In this document: piece by piece, positions 18,179 through 27,406 of the stretch
Layout of the letters: every line of letters begins with the position of its first letter
Numbering within the stretch: the first letter of the stretch is position 1
Origin: Humisphaera borealis
GTDB lineage: Bacteria; Planctomycetota; Phycisphaerae; Tepidisphaerales; Tepidisphaeraceae
Assembly: GCF_015169395.1 (NCBI RefSeq)
Contig: NZ_CP063458.1
Span: forward strand, 2,232,001 to 2,296,000
DNA: 64,000 nt
Reading direction: 5' to 3'
Translations under genes and position numbers: made by a program
The notes under the pieces: model-generated
What the model saw: the letters and a program-made list of their open reading frames with translations, nothing else
The model's database searches: none
What the model was told of the DNA's origin: nothing

Positions 18179-20575
18179 ATGGCTATCAAGGGATTCCACT
18201 TCGCCGCTTTTGCGCTCCTTCTGTTTAGTCGCCTCGCCATGGCCGCGGATGTGTACGTCGCGCCGGATGGCAGAGACGACGCTCCGGGAACAAAGCAGCT
18301 CCCGCTTCGCACACTTTCGGCGGCTCAGCGCGCCATCCGGACGGCGGTTGAGAACGGGCCGCGTACCGTGCACATTGCCGGCGGAACCTACTATCTGGCC
18401 GAGCCACTGGTGCTGACGTCTGCGGATTCCGGCACGGAACAGTCGCCAATCATTTGGAAAGGGGACGAAGGCCAGGAAGTCGTGCTGAGCGGCTCGAAGC
18501 GATTCGAATCCCTGCAGTGGAAGCCGTACAAGGGGGAGATCGTTCAGGCTGAATTGCCCGCCGACGCGGAAGTGGACGCGCTCTTCGTGAACGGCGAGCA
18601 GCAGGTTTTGTCGCGGTATCCGAACTTCGATCCGAACGTCACGATTTACAACGGCTACAGCCCCCAGGTCCTCAGCAGGGAACGGGTCGCCCGCTGGTCC
18701 GACCCAGCCGGCGGGTTTATGCATGCGATGCACCCCGGCCAATGGGGCGGATTCCATTATCGCTTGGTCGGCAAGGACGATCAGGGCCAGATCAAGATGG
18801 AAGGCGGCTGGCAGGGCAACCGCCCGGCCCAGCCTCACGCGACTTTTCGCTACGTCAACAACATCTTCGAAGAGCTTGATGCGCCGCATGAATGGTTCTT
18901 CCAGCCGCGCACGCACGTGCTCTATTTCTATCCGCCGGCCGGAATGGACCTGGCAAAGGCCCGCGTCGAGGGTGCGCGGCTGCGGCATCTGATCGAGTTC
19001 CGTGGGAGTGAAGGCACGCCCGTCAAATGGGTCACCTTCCGCGGCCTGACACTCCGCCATACCGCCCCCACGTTCATGGAGACGCGCGAGCCGCTGCTCC
19101 GCGGCGACTGGACCGTCTATCGCGGCGGAGCCGTAGTCTTCGCCGGCGCGGAGGATTGCGCGATCGAGAATTCTTTCCTCGACCAACTCGGCGGCAATGG
19201 AGTCTTTTTAGACGGCTACAACCGGCGCGTCGCGGTGCGCGGATGCCGGATTGACGGCAACGGAGCGAGCGGCGTGCTGATGGTCGGCCGCCCGGATGCG
19301 GTCCGCAGCCCGCTGTTTCGCTATGAGCAGCGGCAAGTGTTTGAGCAGATGGACCACACGCCCGGCCCCAAGTCGCATAACTATCCCGCGGACTGCCTTG
19401 TAGAAGAATGCCTGATCACCAGGATCGGCCGGATCGAGAAGCAGGCGGCGGGCGTGGGAATCGACATCGCCAGCCGGATCACCGTACGACATTGCAGCAT
19501 CTACGATGTCCCTCGCGCCGGCATCAACATCGGCGACGGATGTTTCGGCGGGCACATCATCGAACACTGCGACATCTTCGACACTGTCAAGGAAACCGGC
19601 GATCATGGCTCCTTTAACTCCTGGGGCCGGGATCGCTACTGGCTTCCCAATCGGGGCGAAGTGGACAAACTCGTCGCCGCACATCCCGGCATTCACCTCT
19701 GGGACGCGGTCGAGCCGGTCATCCTCCGCAACAATCGCTGGCGCTGCGATCACGGCTGGGATATCGACCTCGACGACGGCACAAGCAACTTCCACATCTA
19801 CAACAACCTCTGCCTCGCTGGCGGGATCAAGAACCGTGAAGGCTACGGCCGCGTCGTCGAGAACAACATCATGGCGGGGAACACCTTCCACCCCCACGTC
19901 TGGTTCAACGACAGCGGCGACATCTTCCGCCGAAACATCGTCTTCACCGCGTACAAGCCGATCGGAATGCCTAAGACGTGGGGCAAGGAAATCGATTTCA
20001 ACCTGCTGCACGACCCCGGCAGAAGGGATTCCGCCCCGGCCACGGCGCTGCAATCGACATCAAATCAGGACTCGCACTCGATCACTGCCGACGCCCAATT
20101 CGTCGATCCTGCTAAAGGCGATTTCACCGTCCGAGACGGGTCCTCCGCCCTTGCGCTTGGCTTCAAGAATTTCTCTATGACCGATTTCGGCGTTACTCGC
20201 CCCGCCTTGAAGTCGCTCGCCAGGACACCCAGCTTCGGCCCCACCGGCCAGGAGCGATCCCGCCGCAGCGCGGCGGTCGTTACGTGGCTCGGCGCCACCG
20301 TCCGTAACATCGTCGGCAATGGCGAAGTGTCCGCCCACGGCCTGAACGGCGAAGCCGGCGTCCTGGTGTTGCAGGTTCCCTCAGACTCGGCGTTGGCGAA
20401 GGCGGGCTTGAAGAAGGACGACGTGATCCTCAGCGTGGACGGACAGAAAGTGGGAGACGCCGGGCAATTGAGCAAGTTGAGCGGAATGCTCACGAAGAAG
20501 CCGAGATATGACGTTTTGGTCTGGCGAAACCAAAGCGAGACAACACTGACAGTATCAGGGAATGAAAAGGAATGA
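18179..20575 (+). CDS. Secreted right-handed beta-helix protein with C-terminal PDZ domain
   Basis: A 798-residue exported protein. The ATG at 18179 gives a clean signal peptide (FAAFALLLFSRLAMAAD), whereas the frame open from 18083 does not. The start of the mature part, DVYVAPDGRDDAPGT, is typical of parallel beta-helix polysaccharide-active proteins, and the middle (about 290-620) is rich in helix turns such as IENSFLDQLGGNGVFLDG. The fold resembles GH141/pectate-lyase-like enzymes, so a carbohydrate target is likely. Residues about 700-798 form a PDZ-like domain (SALAKAGLKKDDVILSVDGQ), an unusual partner. It is followed by a glycoside hydrolase gene after 116 nt, consistent with a two-gene carbohydrate unit. 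Confidence 0.85.
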   Translation: MAIKGFHFAAFALLLFSRLAMAADVYVAPDGRDDAPGTKQLPLRTLSAAQRAIRTAVENGPRTVHIAGGTYYLAEPLVLTSADSGTEQSPIIWKGDEGQEVVLSGSKRFESLQWKPYKGEIVQAELPADAEVDALFVNGEQQVLSRYPNFDPNVTIYNGYSPQVLSRERVARWSDPAGGFMHAMHPGQWGGFHYRLVGKDDQGQIKMEGGWQGNRPAQPHATFRYVNNIFEELDAPHEWFFQPRTHVLYFYPPAGMDLAKARVEGARLRHLIEFRGSEGTPVKWVTFRGLTLRHTAPTFMETREPLLRGDWTVYRGGAVVFAGAEDCAIENSFLDQLGGNGVFLDGYNRRVAVRGCRIDGNGASGVLMVGRPDAVRSPLFRYEQRQVFEQMDHTPGPKSHNYPADCLVEECLITRIGRIEKQAAGVGIDIASRITVRHCSIYDVPRAGINIGDGCFGGHIIEHCDIFDTVKETGDHGSFNSWGRDRYWLPNRGEVDKLVAAHPGIHLWDAVEPVILRNNRWRCDHGWDIDLDDGTSNFHIYNNLCLAGGIKNREGYGRVVENNIMAGNTFHPHVWFNDSGDIFRRNIVFTAYKPIGMPKTWGKEIDFNLLHDPGRRDSAPATALQSTSNQDSHSITADAQFVDPAKGDFTVRDGSSALALGFKNFSMTDFGVTRPALKSLARTPSFGPTGQERSRRSAAVVTWLGATVRNIVGNGEVSAHGLNGEAGVLVLQVPSDSALAKAGLKKDDVILSVDGQKVGDAGQLSKLSGMLTKKPRYDVLVWRNQSETTLTVSGNEKE

Positions 20576-20691
20576 TGCTGCCGCTCTAACGTAGCAGTAA
20601 CGCAGGCATGACCGTGAACGAGAACAGATCGCCACAGTTTTAGGGGACGGGCCGGCGCTGACACGCGGATTGCACGTAGGAGTGAAACGGC

Positions 20692-22914
20692 ATGTTTCGA
20701 CACTGGCTTATCAGGTGCTTCATTGTGATCGGGCTCTCGTCGGCCGAAGCCGCGGACCCGCCCGCACGCGCCGCGACGTCGACTGGGTCCGATCAGGTCT
20801 TTCAGCTCGACAACGCGCACCTTAGCCGCTCGGTCGGCGTCAGCGCCGGGCATCTTGTGACCCGGCGCGTCGCGAACAAGCGATCGGGCAAAGAGATGTC
20901 GCCCGCGGGCGAGGAGTTTCGCCTGCGGATCTCCAAGGGCGTGGACTCGACAGACCCCGACACACTGTTGACCTCCGCCGACTTTGAGGTCCAGCGCTTA
21001 TCGGGCACGGCGGGTGAGATCGTGGCCCAGCTGTGGAACGAACGACACGCGTTGCAGGTGACTGTTCACTACACCCTGGGGGCGGGGAAGTTCTACGGTC
21101 ACAAGCGGTTGGTGGTGACGGCGAAGGAGCTGTGCACCCTCGAGCTCGTGGATGTCGAGTCGCTCCCATGTGCCGACGCCTACGCGCCGTACCGCGCAAA
21201 GGACATGATGTGGACGGTCGGCAGGTTTCTGCCGGCCCTCGGCCAGCCGATCTACACGACCACGTCGGCGATGTTCTGGGGCGTCGAGTTCCCGGCCTGC
21301 TGGAACCGGGTCGAGGATGGAACGATTCGATGCGGTTACCAGCCGGGCGTGGACCTGCGGCCGGGCGTGCCTTACACGACCCACCTCGCCGTGTTCGGGG
21401 CGGGCGACGACCCGGCTTTCGTCAAGGACGCGTTCCTCGACTACATCGACCAGGTCCGGGCCACCCCGGTCGAGCTGAAGGTTCAATATAACTCGTGGTT
21501 CGATTTCGGCGGCGGCGTCACGCAGAAGAAGTTGCTGGAGTCGCTGGAGACCCTCCACACCGAGCTGGTCGTCAAGCGCGGCTGCCGACCGCTCGACGTG
21601 TACACGATCGACGACGGCTGGCAAAACTCCCGCCCGCCGCGCTCCCCGTTGGCCGACTGGAGCACCGGCCTGTTCCAGGTTAACGACAAGGGGTTCGACG
21701 CGGACCTCAAGGGGGCACGTAAGGCGATCGAGGCCAAGGGGTCGGCCATGGGGATCTGGGCCAGCCCGGCGTGCATCTTCGGCGCCCGGGCGAACATCGA
21801 TGTGCTGGAGAAGTCGGGGTTCGACGTACTCGTCGGCGGCAAGTCGGCGAAGTCGGGCACGACCCGCAAGGCGATGTCGATGACCGGGCCGAAGTACCTG
21901 GACCTGCTCGAACGGCGCCTTCTGGAGCTCGTCGACGCGGGCGCCATCTACTACAAGCTCGACGGTATCTTCGGCGATCTGACCTGCCGATACTTCGAGA
22001 CGCTGCCCGGCCGCGGCGCACCGGTCGTCGGCCGCCTGTTCTCAGCCGGCATGCTGGCGGACGATCCCGCACTGAACGACCCGAAGTTCGACGAGACCAA
22101 GCGGTACTACATCAATGCGGCCACCGAGCGTCTCGTCGCCATCTTCGACAAGATGCACCGCAAGAACCCGCGCGTCCGAATCCTGTGCCACAACGGTGCC
22201 ACGATCAGCCCGTGGTGGCTGATGCACTCGGACGTCCTCAGCCTGGTCAACTCCCGCGACGGTGCACCAGGTGACCGGCGCGAACAGATGTGCTACCGCG
22301 ACGCGCTGTACTACCAGCTCACGGAAGGCGACCGGAGCCAGGTGCCGCTCTGCAGCTTCTTCAACCACGAGCCGGCGAAGGACGCCAGCCGGTTCGGCGA
22401 CAAGTCGCCCGAGGAGTTCCGAAACTATCTCCTGATGGCGCTCTCGCGGGGGACGACCACCGTCGAGACGTACTTTGTCGTCAACGCACTCTCGGCCAAG
22501 GATTTTGACGTGATCGCGGACGGCCTGAAGTGGCTCTACCACGTGAGCCCCGCGTTCAAGCGGTCGCGCATGCACGGTGGCAGCCCGATCGGCCGGCTCG
22601 GCCCGGGCGACGGCCAGCTGTCGACGAAGAACGTCAATCTGGACGAGTCGGGGGAGGTCTACGGGTACACCGGTTGGACTGAGTCGCTGGGTTACGTGTC
22701 GATCCACAACCCGAGCGCGATGGCACGCACTTACAGCTTCCGGCTCGACCGCAAGTTCGGGCTGGTCCACGGCAGCGGACCATTCGCCGCCTCGCTAGTC
22801 GCGGGACGAGGCCCGGACGAAAAGCAGCGGGAGTGGGCGTACGGCGATATCGTGACGGTTGAGATCCCGCCGCGCGGCGTGATCGTGATGAACTTCGACG
22901 CCGTACAAAAGTGA
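20692..22914 (+). CDS. Secreted clan GH-D (GH36/GH27-like) glycoside hydrolase
   Basis: A 740-residue protein with an N-terminal signal peptide (LIRCFIVIGLSSAEA) and a TAGGAG ribosome binding site 9 nt before the ATG. An N-terminal beta-sandwich-like region is followed by a TIM-barrel with hallmarks of alpha-galactosidase-like enzymes: VYTIDDGWQ and IYYKLDGIFGD, where Asp424 is the probable nucleophile. A C-terminal beta-rich domain includes GYTGWTESLGYVSIHNPS. Known families with this layout remove alpha-linked galactose or related sugars. The exact substrate cannot be told by eye. Probably works with the beta-helix protein encoded just upstream. Confidence 0.82.
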   Translation: MFRHWLIRCFIVIGLSSAEAADPPARAATSTGSDQVFQLDNAHLSRSVGVSAGHLVTRRVANKRSGKEMSPAGEEFRLRISKGVDSTDPDTLLTSADFEVQRLSGTAGEIVAQLWNERHALQVTVHYTLGAGKFYGHKRLVVTAKELCTLELVDVESLPCADAYAPYRAKDMMWTVGRFLPALGQPIYTTTSAMFWGVEFPACWNRVEDGTIRCGYQPGVDLRPGVPYTTHLAVFGAGDDPAFVKDAFLDYIDQVRATPVELKVQYNSWFDFGGGVTQKKLLESLETLHTELVVKRGCRPLDVYTIDDGWQNSRPPRSPLADWSTGLFQVNDKGFDADLKGARKAIEAKGSAMGIWASPACIFGARANIDVLEKSGFDVLVGGKSAKSGTTRKAMSMTGPKYLDLLERRLLELVDAGAIYYKLDGIFGDLTCRYFETLPGRGAPVVGRLFSAGMLADDPALNDPKFDETKRYYINAATERLVAIFDKMHRKNPRVRILCHNGATISPWWLMHSDVLSLVNSRDGAPGDRREQMCYRDALYYQLTEGDRSQVPLCSFFNHEPAKDASRFGDKSPEEFRNYLLMALSRGTTTVETYFVVNALSAKDFDVIADGLKWLYHVSPAFKRSRMHGGSPIGRLGPGDGQLSTKNVNLDESGEVYGYTGWTESLGYVSIHNPSAMARTYSFRLDRKFGLVHGSGPFAASLVAGRGPDEKQREWAYGDIVTVEIPPRGVIVMNFDAVQK

Positions 22915-23241
22915 CCACCGCCGGCCGGACAACGCCGAGCGAAGCTATCGAACGGCACTGCTAGAGGGAGGTCCGAATGCACAGTTCGCGCTTGACCTTG
23001 TCCACCTGCTGGCCCGAGGTGGACAGACCGGACACTGGATCGAGGTGGCAGCGACGCTCCATCTACCTCCCGGCGACGAGACGTTTACGAAGATCGAACA
23101 GTCCCAAACGGTCCCAAACCCGACGCCCCAATCCTGAGATTTCCACCGTTGGCACTTCCTACAATCCCAAAGTCGCCACTGCGGCATGACAACGAAAAAC
23201 CCCGGCGTTCTAAGCCGGGGTTTTTCCATCACTTACGCGAG
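22915..23241. other. Intergenic region with an open frame lacking a start (possible gene remnant)
   Basis: A frame without ATG start is open from about 22888 to a TGA at 23135-23137. It reads QFALDLVHLLARGGQTGHW and later LHLPPGDETFTKIEQ, which looks more protein-like than a chance frame. I do not recognise the family. It could be the tail of a decayed gene. The tRNA-Pro terminator follows at 23193-23226. Confidence 0.3.
23193..23226. terminator. Intrinsic terminator, bidirectional, downstream of tRNA-Pro
   Basis: Inverted repeat AAAAACCCCGGC / GCCGGGGTTTTT with a 6-7 nt loop; the A and T tracts on the two sides make it work in both directions. It lies 16 nt after the 3' end of the minus-strand tRNA gene and could also stop transcripts from the glycoside hydrolase side. 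Confidence 0.85.
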
Positions 23242-23317
23242 TCGGGGCGACAAGATTTGAACTTGCGACCTCTAGACCCCCAGTCTAGCGCTCTAAACCA
23301 AGCTGAGCTACGCCCCG
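23242..23317 (-). tRNA. tRNA-Pro (anticodon GGG)
   Basis: A 76-nt cloverleaf on the minus strand. Acceptor arm CGGGGCG pairs with CGCCCCG, discriminator base A, D arm GCTC/GAGC, anticodon stem CTAGA/TCTAG with loop CTGGGGG (anticodon GGG reading CCC/CCU), and a T arm GCAAG with loop TTCAAAT (one G-U pair). The CCA end is not encoded. An intrinsic terminator follows. Confidence 0.95.
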
Positions 23318-23545
23318 TAGCCTGCCTCACGCCCTTTTGGGCGAGGGGTAGAGCATATCTCACCTGAACCTCCGAAGCAACTGACGTCGACTCCTTCGGA
23401 AAACTGCAAAACCGTTGGGCACCTGGGTGACTGCCAATCGATGTACGCGCGTTGCGGTCTTCGTGCGGTGGCGCGACCACGGGTGACCGTGGCGACGGAA
23501 CTGGGGCGTCTCGTCGGCGGCATGGCTGCCCCGCCGGCGGCGAGC

Positions 23546-24187
23546 CTACACCAAGTCGCAGGCCTCGGGAGGCATCCACTTGTGGGGCTTGCCCTTCCAC
23601 TTGACGTTGCAGCCGATGGGGTTGGTGACGGCGACGGCCGGCTGTTTGCCAGCCAGCAGTGCGTCAACGGCATCGGCCAGCTCGTGCGTCTTTTCGGTGC
23701 CCGGGTTTCGCGGGTTGTCGTCCATGCGGCCGGTGTAGCGTAATCGCCAGACGGGTGGCTTCGATCCGCCGTCCGGTGGGCTGTCGGATGCGACGCCTGG
23801 ACCCGGGGAGTCCTTTGTGAAGACGTAGTAGTGCGGCGTTCGCAGTGCGCCGTAAGCGAGCGCGACGGCCTGGGTGTCGTCGCGAGCGTAGGCGAACGGG
23901 AACTGCTTTTCACGGGCCCGCTCGACCATGTGTTCGAACGAGTCGGTCGGATGGTCGTCGGTCTCATTCGAATTGATCGCAATCATTCGCACGCCCTGCG
24001 AGGCATAGCGGCGGGCGAAGGCGATCATGCGGTCTTCGCTGCCGATGACGTACGGGCAGTGATTACAACTGAACACGACGACCAGCGCAGTGGCGTCGGC
24101 GAAACTCGCCAGCGTGTAGTGGCGGCCATCGGTGCCGGGAAGGTCGAAATCAGGAGCGGCATCGTTGATCGCGAGTGTGAAGGCCAT
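23546..24187 (-). CDS. Thioredoxin-fold (AhpC/TSA-type) protein
   Basis: A 213-residue protein of the thioredoxin/peroxiredoxin superfamily. The ATG at 24187, with AAGGG upstream, starts at the family N-terminus (FTLAINDAAPDFDLPGTDG). The redox motif is CNHCP (Cys41, Cys44) in VVVFSCNHCPYVIGSE, followed by FARRYASQGVRMIAINSN. No signal peptide, so cytoplasmic. Proteins of this type are common beside planctomycete metabolic genes and act as thiol oxidoreductases; the exact partner is unknown. The C-terminus ends NVKWKGKPHKWMPP, a conserved tail in this subfamily. It is divergent from glycerate kinase; an upstream frame extension across that gene is a shadow. Confidence 0.88.
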   Translation of the reverse strand: MAFTLAINDAAPDFDLPGTDGRHYTLASFADATALVVVFSCNHCPYVIGSEDRMIAFARRYASQGVRMIAINSNETDDHPTDSFEHMVERAREKQFPFAYARDDTQAVALAYGALRTPHYYVFTKDSPGPGVASDSPPDGGSKPPVWRLRYTGRMDDNPRNPGTEKTHELADAVDALLAGKQPAVAVTNPIGCNVKWKGKPHKWMPPEACDLV

Positions 24188-24296
24188 ACAAATCCCTTGA
24201 GCGAAGTTGGAGGCGGCGTGCGCGGCGTATCGCGCCCGGCGACGCCGGCAGGACCGATTGCCGGCGGGCGTCGCTTGCCGCAGGATACGCGGCACT

Positions 24297-25454
24297 ATGC
24301 GAATCGTCATCGCGCCGGACAAGTTCAAGGGGTCGCTCACGGCGCCGGCCGTCGCGGCGGCAGTAGCCGTTGGGGTACGGCGAAGTCTTCCCGATGCACA
24401 AATCGACCTCTGCCCGATCGCGGACGGCGGCGATGGTACCGTCGCGGCGCTGGTCGCGGCGACCGGTGGCCGCTTCGAGAGACGTCGAGTAACCGGGCCT
24501 TTGCCTGAGATGAAGGTCGATGCCGAGTTCGGCATCCTCGGGTCGGCCGGGGTCAATGCGACAGCCGAAGGCGGGATGGTCGCGGTCATCGAGATGGCCG
24601 CCGCCAGCGGACTGGCGCTGGTCTCCCCCGCCGACCGCGACCCAATGGCGACCACCACGTTCGGCACCGGGGAGTTGCTTGTGGAAGCCGCGAAACTGGG
24701 CTCGTCGCGGATCATCCTGGGCATCGGCGGGAGCGCCACGATCGATGCCGGCATCGGCTGCTGCCAGGCGTGCGGGCTACCGGTCATCCTCGCCGGCGGC
24801 GAGCCGCTTTCGCCGACCGAACCGCTCTGCGGCCGCGATCTGGAGCGCGTGGTGCTGATCAAACACGGCCGTGGGGCGCTGATCGAGCGGACGCGAATCA
24901 CCGTCGCGTGCGACGTGACCAATCCGCTGACGGGCCCCGCCGGGGCGGCGGCGGTGTACGGGCCGCAAAAGGGAGCGTCGCCGGCCGAGGTGGCGTGGTT
25001 CGACCGGCAGCTTTCTGCACTGGCCGGACGCACCCAGAAAACTGCCGAGGCGGCGATGCCCGGTTCCGGCGCCGCCGGGGGTCTGGGATTTGCGCTCAGG
25101 GCGTATTTTCCGAACGCCGAGTTGCGGCCGGGCGTGGACATTGTGTTCGACGCGGTCGCGTTGCGCGATCGCCTGCGCGGCGCGGACCTCTGTATTACCG
25201 GGGAAGGCCGGCTGGATGACGGCAGCCTGCACGGCAAGGCACCGGTCGCGGTGGCGACGATGTGCCGGGAGATGGGCGTGCCGTGCGTCGCGGTCGTTGG
25301 GTCGGCGGATGTCGCCGCAGTAGCGAACGCTGCCTCGCTTTTTCGATCCGTGCTGCAGGTGCAGACGCCGGGGATGACCTTGGAACAGGCCGTGGCGACT
25401 AGTGAGTCGAGGCTCGCGGAGCTGGGGCAGACGGCGGCCAGTCTGTTGCGCTAA
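24297..25454 (+). CDS. Glycerate kinase (GlxK/GarK type)
   Basis: A 385-residue protein of the class I glycerate kinase family (PF02595), which phosphorylates D-glycerate with ATP. The ATG at 24297 begins directly at the family N-terminus RIVIAPDKFKGSLTA. Other motifs are CPIADGGDGTVAAL, TFGTGELLVEAAKLG, ILGIGGSATIDAGIG and ITGEGRLDDGSLHGKAP. Length is normal. Product is usually 2-phosphoglycerate for this family, linking glyoxylate or glucarate metabolism to glycolysis. No pathway neighbours are visible here. Confidence 0.93.
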   Translation: MRIVIAPDKFKGSLTAPAVAAAVAVGVRRSLPDAQIDLCPIADGGDGTVAALVAATGGRFERRRVTGPLPEMKVDAEFGILGSAGVNATAEGGMVAVIEMAAASGLALVSPADRDPMATTTFGTGELLVEAAKLGSSRIILGIGGSATIDAGIGCCQACGLPVILAGGEPLSPTEPLCGRDLERVVLIKHGRGALIERTRITVACDVTNPLTGPAGAAAVYGPQKGASPAEVAWFDRQLSALAGRTQKTAEAAMPGSGAAGGLGFALRAYFPNAELRPGVDIVFDAVALRDRLRGADLCITGEGRLDDGSLHGKAPVAVATMCREMGVPCVAVVGSADVAAVANAASLFRSVLQVQTPGMTLEQAVATSESRLAELGQTAASLLR

Positions 25455-25585
25455 ACACGGTCCTGCGACAGAGGGGAATCGGTACGCCGTAACGGCGGCT
25501 CGACAACCCAGCCGGCACTCGTTGTGGGTATTGAGAAATCGTCAGTTCCTTGTCCGCCATACTTAGCGCCCGTATCATCCGCCCG

Positions 25586-26425
25586 ATGCCGATCAATCGC
25601 GTTGAGGCCCTCGGAAACCATACCCTCAGCGTCATAGCGAATCTTCTGGCCGCGTTCGGGCGCTTCTGCGACTTCGCGGGGCGTACCTTCGGGGGCGTTC
25701 TGCGTTCGGGCTTCCGCTGGAAGGGCCTGCGCCTGCTGGTGCCGCAGATGTTCGAGGTGGGCGTTCGCTCGGTTCCGGTGGTCGGAATCACCGGTGCCTT
25801 TATCGGCATGGTGATGGCGATCGAGTCGTACAACAGTTTCAAGCAGCTGGGCCAGGAGAGCCGGCTCGGCTCGGTGATTAATCTGTCGGTCGTCAAACAG
25901 ATCGGCCCGGTGCTGGCGGCGATGATGCTCGCCGGGCGGGTGGGCGGCGCGCTGACCGCCGAACTGGGGACGATGAACGTCACCGAACAGCTCGACGCGA
26001 TGCGGGTGATGGGGTCTGACCCGATTCGATACCTGGTGGTCCCCCGCTTTCTGGCCTGCGTGCTGCTCACGCCCATCCTGACCATTTACAGCGACCTGCT
26101 TGGTGTTGTCGGGGGTTACTTTATCAGCGTCAGCTACCTTGGCATCGCGTCGGGCCCTTACTGGCAGTATTCCGCCCAGGCCATCGAGAACTGGCAGATA
26201 TTTGAGGGCATCTTCAAGAGTATTTTCTTCGGCGCCGCGATCGGACTGGTCAGTTGCTACAAGGGTTTCAACAGCGGTGCCGGTGCGAGCGGTGTCGGCA
26301 AGGCATGCACGGAAAGCTTTGTCGCGAGCTTTATCTCCATCATCGTCCTGAACTTTTTCTTCGCCCGGCTGTTGTCGGGTCTTTATTTCGGGTTGTACGG
26401 CAACCGCGGCGGCGTTTTCAGTTGA
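25586..26425 (+). CDS. mlaE: MlaE-family ABC transporter permease
   Basis: A 279-residue inner membrane permease of the MlaE/YrbE family. The ATG at 25586 is preferred over an in-frame TTG at 25550. Family signatures include VVGITGAFIGMVMAIESYNSF, AGRVGGALTAELGTMNVTEQLDAM and LACVLLTPILTIYSDLLG, with about five to six hydrophobic segments. It is the first gene of an mlaE-mlaF-mlaD operon for lipid trafficking between inner and outer membrane. No mlaC or mlaB gene follows, which is common outside Proteobacteria. Confidence 0.95.
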   Translation: MPINRVEALGNHTLSVIANLLAAFGRFCDFAGRTFGGVLRSGFRWKGLRLLVPQMFEVGVRSVPVVGITGAFIGMVMAIESYNSFKQLGQESRLGSVINLSVVKQIGPVLAAMMLAGRVGGALTAELGTMNVTEQLDAMRVMGSDPIRYLVVPRFLACVLLTPILTIYSDLLGVVGGYFISVSYLGIASGPYWQYSAQAIENWQIFEGIFKSIFFGAAIGLVSCYKGFNSGAGASGVGKACTESFVASFISIIVLNFFFARLLSGLYFGLYGNRGGVFS

Positions 26426-26503
26426 AGCAGATGCCTGTCGCACGACATGCGGCCACGGATCAGCTTCACATTCATCCTCCAGCGCGACTACGCTTAATCG
26501 ACG

Positions 26504-27334
26504 ATGGCCCTGATCGAGCTCAAGAATCTTCACAAGCGATTTGGATCACTGGTCGTGCTCGACGGCGTAAGTCTGTCCATTCCCGAGGGGCAGTCGATCG
26601 TCATCATCGGCGCCAGCGGCACGGGCAAGAGCGTGCTGCTCAAGCACATCGTCGGGTTGCTCAAGCCCGACAAGGGAGAGGTCTGGTTCGACGGTCAGCG
26701 GATCGACCTGATGACCGAACGAGAAGTGGACGTGGTCCGGGTGCAGATGGGTTTCCTTTTTCAGATGGGCGCGCTTTTCGATTCTTTGAGCGTCGAGGAG
26801 AACATTGCGTTCCCTCTGAACGAGCACTCGGGAAAGTCGGCGGCGGAGATCAGCCGTATTGTCGACGAGAAACTGAAGATGGTCGGTCTGCCGGAAACAC
26901 GAAAGAAGATGCCGGCCCAGCTTTCGGGCGGCCAGAAGAAGCGGATCGCGCTGGCGCGGGCAATTGCGATGGACCCCCGTCTGATTCTCTACGACGAGCC
27001 CACGACGGGTCTCGACCCGATTCGCTCGGACGTGATCAACGAGCTGATTCTGAAGCTCAAGCGGGAAACGGCGGTTACGAGCATTACCGTGACCCACGAC
27101 ATGCATTCGGCGAGAAAGGTCGCCGACCGGATCGTGATGCTGCATCGCGGACGGATCATCTTCGACGGAACGCCTGAGGCGATGCAGGAATCGGCCGAGC
27201 CTTTGATCCGGAACTTCGTCCGCGGCGAAGCGGGCGAAGAGGATCTGGAGGCACTGGACATGGCCCCGCCAACGGCACAGCCCGAGCAGGCCGAGCCGAC
27301 TCCGCCGGCGCAGAAACAGAAGCGCGCCGGATAG
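26504..27334 (+). CDS. mlaF: MlaF-family ABC transporter ATP-binding protein
   Basis: A 276-residue ATPase. Walker A is GASGTGKSV (residues about 37-45), the Q-loop region is GFLFQMGALFDSL, the ABC signature is LSGGQKKRIALARA, and Walker B is LILYDEPTTGLDP. The short GALFDSL segment is typical of the Mla/Mkl branch. A C-terminal tail rich in Pro, Glu and Gln (about residues 250-276) is extra. The stop lies 72 nt before the mlaD start, with mlaE 78 nt upstream, so the three genes are co-transcribed. Confidence 0.96.
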   Translation: MALIELKNLHKRFGSLVVLDGVSLSIPEGQSIVIIGASGTGKSVLLKHIVGLLKPDKGEVWFDGQRIDLMTEREVDVVRVQMGFLFQMGALFDSLSVEENIAFPLNEHSGKSAAEISRIVDEKLKMVGLPETRKKMPAQLSGGQKKRIALARAIAMDPRLILYDEPTTGLDPIRSDVINELILKLKRETAVTSITVTHDMHSARKVADRIVMLHRGRIIFDGTPEAMQESAEPLIRNFVRGEAGEEDLEALDMAPPTAQPEQAEPTPPAQKQKRAG

Positions 27335-27406
27335 GCGTTGGCAGCTTTCAAGGATGAACAACTGCCGACCGGCGACCGGAGCGGCCTGGCCCGTGGAAAA
27401 GAAATC

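Noticed and set aside
17921-19186. 421-codon minus-strand frame upstream of the beta-helix gene
   Set aside because: Mostly antisense to the beta-helix gene, no recognisable family, no ribosome binding site.
24188-25237. N-terminal extension of the thioredoxin-fold protein across glycerate kinase
   Set aside because: The extension is antisense to a clear kinase gene and is Ser/Pro/Arg-rich; the family N-terminus begins at 24187.
25550-25585. TTG start for mlaE at 25550
   Set aside because: The ATG at 25586 fits the family N-terminus and no ribosome binding site supports the TTG.
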